Origin: Lanius collurio
Lineage: Eukaryota > Chordata > Aves > Passeriformes > Laniidae
DNA: 64,000 nt
NCBI GenBank assembly: GCA_020086605.1
Contig: JACBWW010000008.1
Location: 12,432,119 to 12,496,118, forward strand
Reading direction: 5' to 3'
A model generated the notes under the pieces. That model had not been told where the DNA came from. It made no database searches and was given only the letters and a program-made list of their open reading frames with translations. How positions within the stretch are numbered: the first letter of the stretch is position 1; each line of letters begins with the position of its first letter. A program made the translations under genes and the position numbers. Shown here piece after piece: positions 60,701-64,000 of the stretch.

Positions 60701-63700
60701 GCTTGACCTCATGCAGATTCTGAAATATGTGAATAGAGTGATTTGCAGTTACTAGTAGAATTAATGCCTGTTTTGCCTGCTAAAGTAGAAGTCAAAGTTG
60801 GTTTGTATGCATGAAATACTGGCTGTCAAAGCCAGCCTTTGTTCTGCTTGGCTTAGCTATGGGGATGGGTGCCAGGCTCATCTTCACGTGACCAGGTACT
60901 CACCACTGTAATTTGCCAGGTACAGCATCGCTTTGTGCTTGTGACTCCACTATCATGTCCATTGCATTGTGATTGTCTGGTGTGAATCTGAACTTATTAT
61001 TTCAGGAGCCCACTTAACAACTGCAGCACCTGGCAATGAGAGACACTGCTCTTAGTGACTGTGTCTGGAAGCCATTCTTCTCCAAGTGTTTAATTGCTGT
61101 AGTTCCCATCATTCCAGTAGTTTGTCATGGTCTTGCAATGAGAATGAAATTGATACAAATCTGAGCTCTGGGACCCAATGACCTACCAAGTGAAACAAAT
61201 GGCAAAAATGGGTCTTTCCTCTAAGAATATCCTGCCATCAATTCACAAGAATTCAGATCTGGGGACAGACAAGGTGAAAATATCCAATATGAGGAAAAAG
61301 ATCCCTGTCTCTAGCAATAGGATCTCAATGATCTGAGCCTACAGTTATCACCCTACAGTTTAATCAAAGTTTAAATGGTGGTTACTATTGCAGGCACATT
61401 TTCTTCACAGATACAGAGATTTTGGTGTTTTTACCTGAAAAATAATCTTTTGACAAATGGGTTAAACCAGAAGTTCTAAAACATGTGGAATAAAAACAAA
61501 CACTTGCAACAGCAATGGCCACAAGAACAGCAGAAGCACCAATTTCATCAGTACTCACCTACGCCAGTCTGATCAAGAAGTTCCCTTGCAATACAACCAG
61601 ATGCTCTGGAAAGCAGTAAGTAAATCAATGCAGAAATCTGGATTAAGGAATGAGATGCACACAGTAGCCTGTGCCACTCAGGAGGCTGGCAGAGAGTTAG
61701 TTGTGCCAGAGCTACAGCTGCTCAGTGAACTTCCCTACAGGAGGCAGCAATAATACCGCTACTGTCAAAGTGAGGAGCCCATGAAAAAATACAGAAGTGT
61801 TGCTCTTCAGAGTAATGGTTGCAGCCTTTGGTCTGGGTGCATGCACTGAATGAAACCCTGGCAGCAGCTGTGGGTGCAGCAATATCCCATTCTGGCAACT
61901 GGCAACCAGCAGTGGAGTGAGAACTGCATCGTATAAAGACCTGTGAGAATACAGACTTATGGCTGCTTGGATTGAAGCAAATACATCAACTTCATCCCTT
62001 TGGGGGAAAAAAAAAGGAATGCAGCCAACGTGTAGCAGACAAAATCATTATCAAATAGATTTTGGTGCAGCAAAGACACGTACTGAAAACTATTAAATAA
62101 TGCTGTGTTATGCAGAGCTCCCTTTTACTTTACTGAACTAAAAGGACCCATTTGAAGTTCTGTCTACTATCTGAAACAGAATGAAAAGCTATACATGAAG
62201 AAAAATAAATGTTAAGCTTTATCAAAAAGTTACAATGGCAAATTTTTTGGGAAGTGATATTAGTAAAAAGCCTTGATGATGATATGGGTTATCATTTTAT
62301 ATTATCATAAAATAGGTATGAGTGAGTGAGTAAATAATACATGTCTCAGTTTCTTACAGGTATGAATAAATTGATGAGATTTTAAGCTGGTAGTTAAATC
62401 CAAAAGAAGTTTCAGATCAGTCCAGGTAGAATTTAAATATTTAAAGTTTAGTTTGATGAATAAAAAGTAGAACAAAGCAGATCCTATTCCACACATTTAT
62501 CAAAAAGCAATAAAAATGAAGTGCTAGTCTTAGGCCCCATCTACTAAACCAATGAAGTAGAACAAGTTTCTCTAATTAATCAATAACCCCGAGGGCAGGG
62601 AGTTAACTTCTGCATATTCCCTGAATATTGTTTTATGTTATATTCAGAAGGGAAGGTGACATGATGTATATATAGAATTGCTCTGAATTCATCCTACTGG
62701 TGTTCCATTTTGCTGTGAAATACTTAAATACTTGGAAAACAAATGGAAATACGTTTACTATCATTTCATTATAAACTGGTTGCCCCTTGCAGAAGTAGGA
62801 TATGGACTATGGACTTCTATCTTAATTTCGAGGAACATGTTCTGCAGAGTGAAAAAGCATGCACAGAGGACACCGAGAGTGAAACAGAACAAGTCTGAAG
62901 ATCCCTACAGCTGCAGGATTGAGGGCATCATCTTAAATGTGAGGGAACATAGAGATTTCATACATAGAGAATTCCAGGTTTCTGTATCATAGACAAGCAT
63001 ACTGAAAAGAAAGGGAGATCAACATTTCCCCTACTTTTTGAGTGCAGAGAGCAGAGGGAAAAAACCCAACAAAAATTGTTCAGCCTGAAAAATTTAACTC
63101 AAATCCATAAATAGTTTCCCATGAAGCCAAGAGATTTGCACTGGCACAAAACTGATTAATTACACTGGAAAATGAGGCTTTCCATCTACTAAAGAGATTT
63201 TACAACTGAGATTGACATGCTCTTGGAGCCATGCTGTTTCTCCTTTCTCTCCCTATCGAATCTCCTGGGTTGTACAGTGGGAAGATTTGCCCTTCTTCTC
63301 TTCTGTCTAACATTCAGTGACCCTCTAGCTCAATGGAAAATACTTAATCACCTCTGAGGACCAGACTGTCAGACTGGAATTATAAATTTATACAGATTCG
63401 CTTATTTCTTTGTTGAGAATGTAACTATAGGATGTAACTTAGTGAATCTCATCTTGGGACAGTCTTCAGTGGAGAATTTACTAAATAAATGGTGACATGA
63501 TGGTATTTGTCAGAAGTGGCAGGTTAAAGGCTAACAAATGAGTTTATTAAACACATAATTTTTCTACACTTGACAAAAAAATGTTAGGAGGTATACAAAA
63601 ATTCCTTTCCACAGTACATACCTTGATTAGTCAAAGGATTAATACCTACTAACTCTGTTTTCACAGTGTGCACAGCCCTTGATAGCTAGATGCCTGCTGA

Positions 63701-64000
63701 ATTTCTTGAAAATTTGGGCCCTCATGATTTTGTATACCTTTTAGCATTGTGTTCAAACTCAGAGGAGGTTCAGACATTGGGCTAATATAACAAGATTTGG
63801 AATAAAATCTTCCTGAGTGTTGTGAAGTAGAAGGGATATTCCAGCCCGCATTTGAGGCAAGGCCTTACGAGAGAGCTCTTACTTCCTCTCTAAGCTACAG
63901 ATGCACTGATTGATTTGTGATCTTACTAAATCACATGTCTGGTTCTGTGACATCTTCCAAACACTTTGCATGATGTTTCTGGCAATAAGTTATCATTTCC
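54772..64000. other. Unassigned DNA, no gene seen
   Basis: More than 9 kb without a recognisable exon, RNA gene or interspersed repeat, apart from a 20-bp tandem duplication at 55,048. The open frames (up to 105 codons) have no known motif. Very old, unrecognisable repeats are likely. Confidence 0.45.
55048..55084. repeat. Two-copy 20-bp tandem duplication
   Basis: ACAGATCAGTAACAAAA and ACAGGTCAGTAACAAAA occur 20 bp apart with one mismatch. It looks like a local slippage duplication. Confidence 0.85.

Noticed and set aside
1..64000. Endogenous hepadnavirus, bornavirus or parvovirus fragments, tRNAs, CRISPR arrays
   Set aside because: I looked for characteristic protein motifs, tRNA T-arms and evenly spaced repeats and saw none. 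Weak matches cannot be excluded without a search.

Overview
The window looks like gene-poor, AT-rich DNA from a bird, most likely a passerine. Several CR1 (chicken repeat 1) LINE fragments and several LTR types that I recognise as avian or passerine support this. The order-level call rests on remembered repeat families, not on a search. I found no convincing host exon, tRNA, rRNA or CRISPR array. Nearly all short open frames are chance frames or lie inside repeats. The unassigned DNA could be intergenic or a very large intron.

Layout. 0-7.6 kb: unassigned DNA, plus a decayed Ty3/gypsy reverse transcriptase/RNase H fossil at about 1.82-2.56 kb (+). 7.7-8.8 kb: the best-preserved CR1 (-). 8.8-31.7 kb: unassigned DNA with simple repeats (TA-rich tract, a pyrimidine 9-mer, A30, a GT-rich tract) and a pair of AP-1-like sites. 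31.7-32.3 kb: a solo LTR of a common avian type. 34.0-34.5 and 40.4-41.3 kb: two old CR1 pieces (-). 42.04-42.63 kb: a GC-rich solo LTR with a perfect 5-bp target duplication. 44.1-44.7 kb: another LTR, set in pyrimidine-rich DNA, with a 41-bp-stem hairpin against its TATA box. 45.73-48.21 kb: a compact two-LTR retroelement on the minus strand. 50.2-50.9 kb: an old CR1 (+). 54.69-54.77 kb: an 80-bp LTR derivative of the same family as the compact element. The rest, to 64 kb, is unassigned.

The main discovery candidate is the 2.48-kb element at 45,734-48,209. Read on the minus strand it has a 5' LTR, a primer-binding-site-like sequence 2 nt from the LTR, a splice-donor-like site, a matrix-like Gag start, a GC-rich segment, an intronless Y-box cold-shock domain, a polypurine tract and a 3' LTR. 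No pol or env is present. Gag and the Y-box part share one reading frame, broken only by two TGA codons. This is the layout of a retrovirus that captured a host mRNA as a Gag fusion and relied on a helper. The LTRs differ at about 15% of positions, so the insertion is old, yet the frame has no indel-type break.

All boundaries and percentages are by eye. Family assignments need a repeat-library and protein search.
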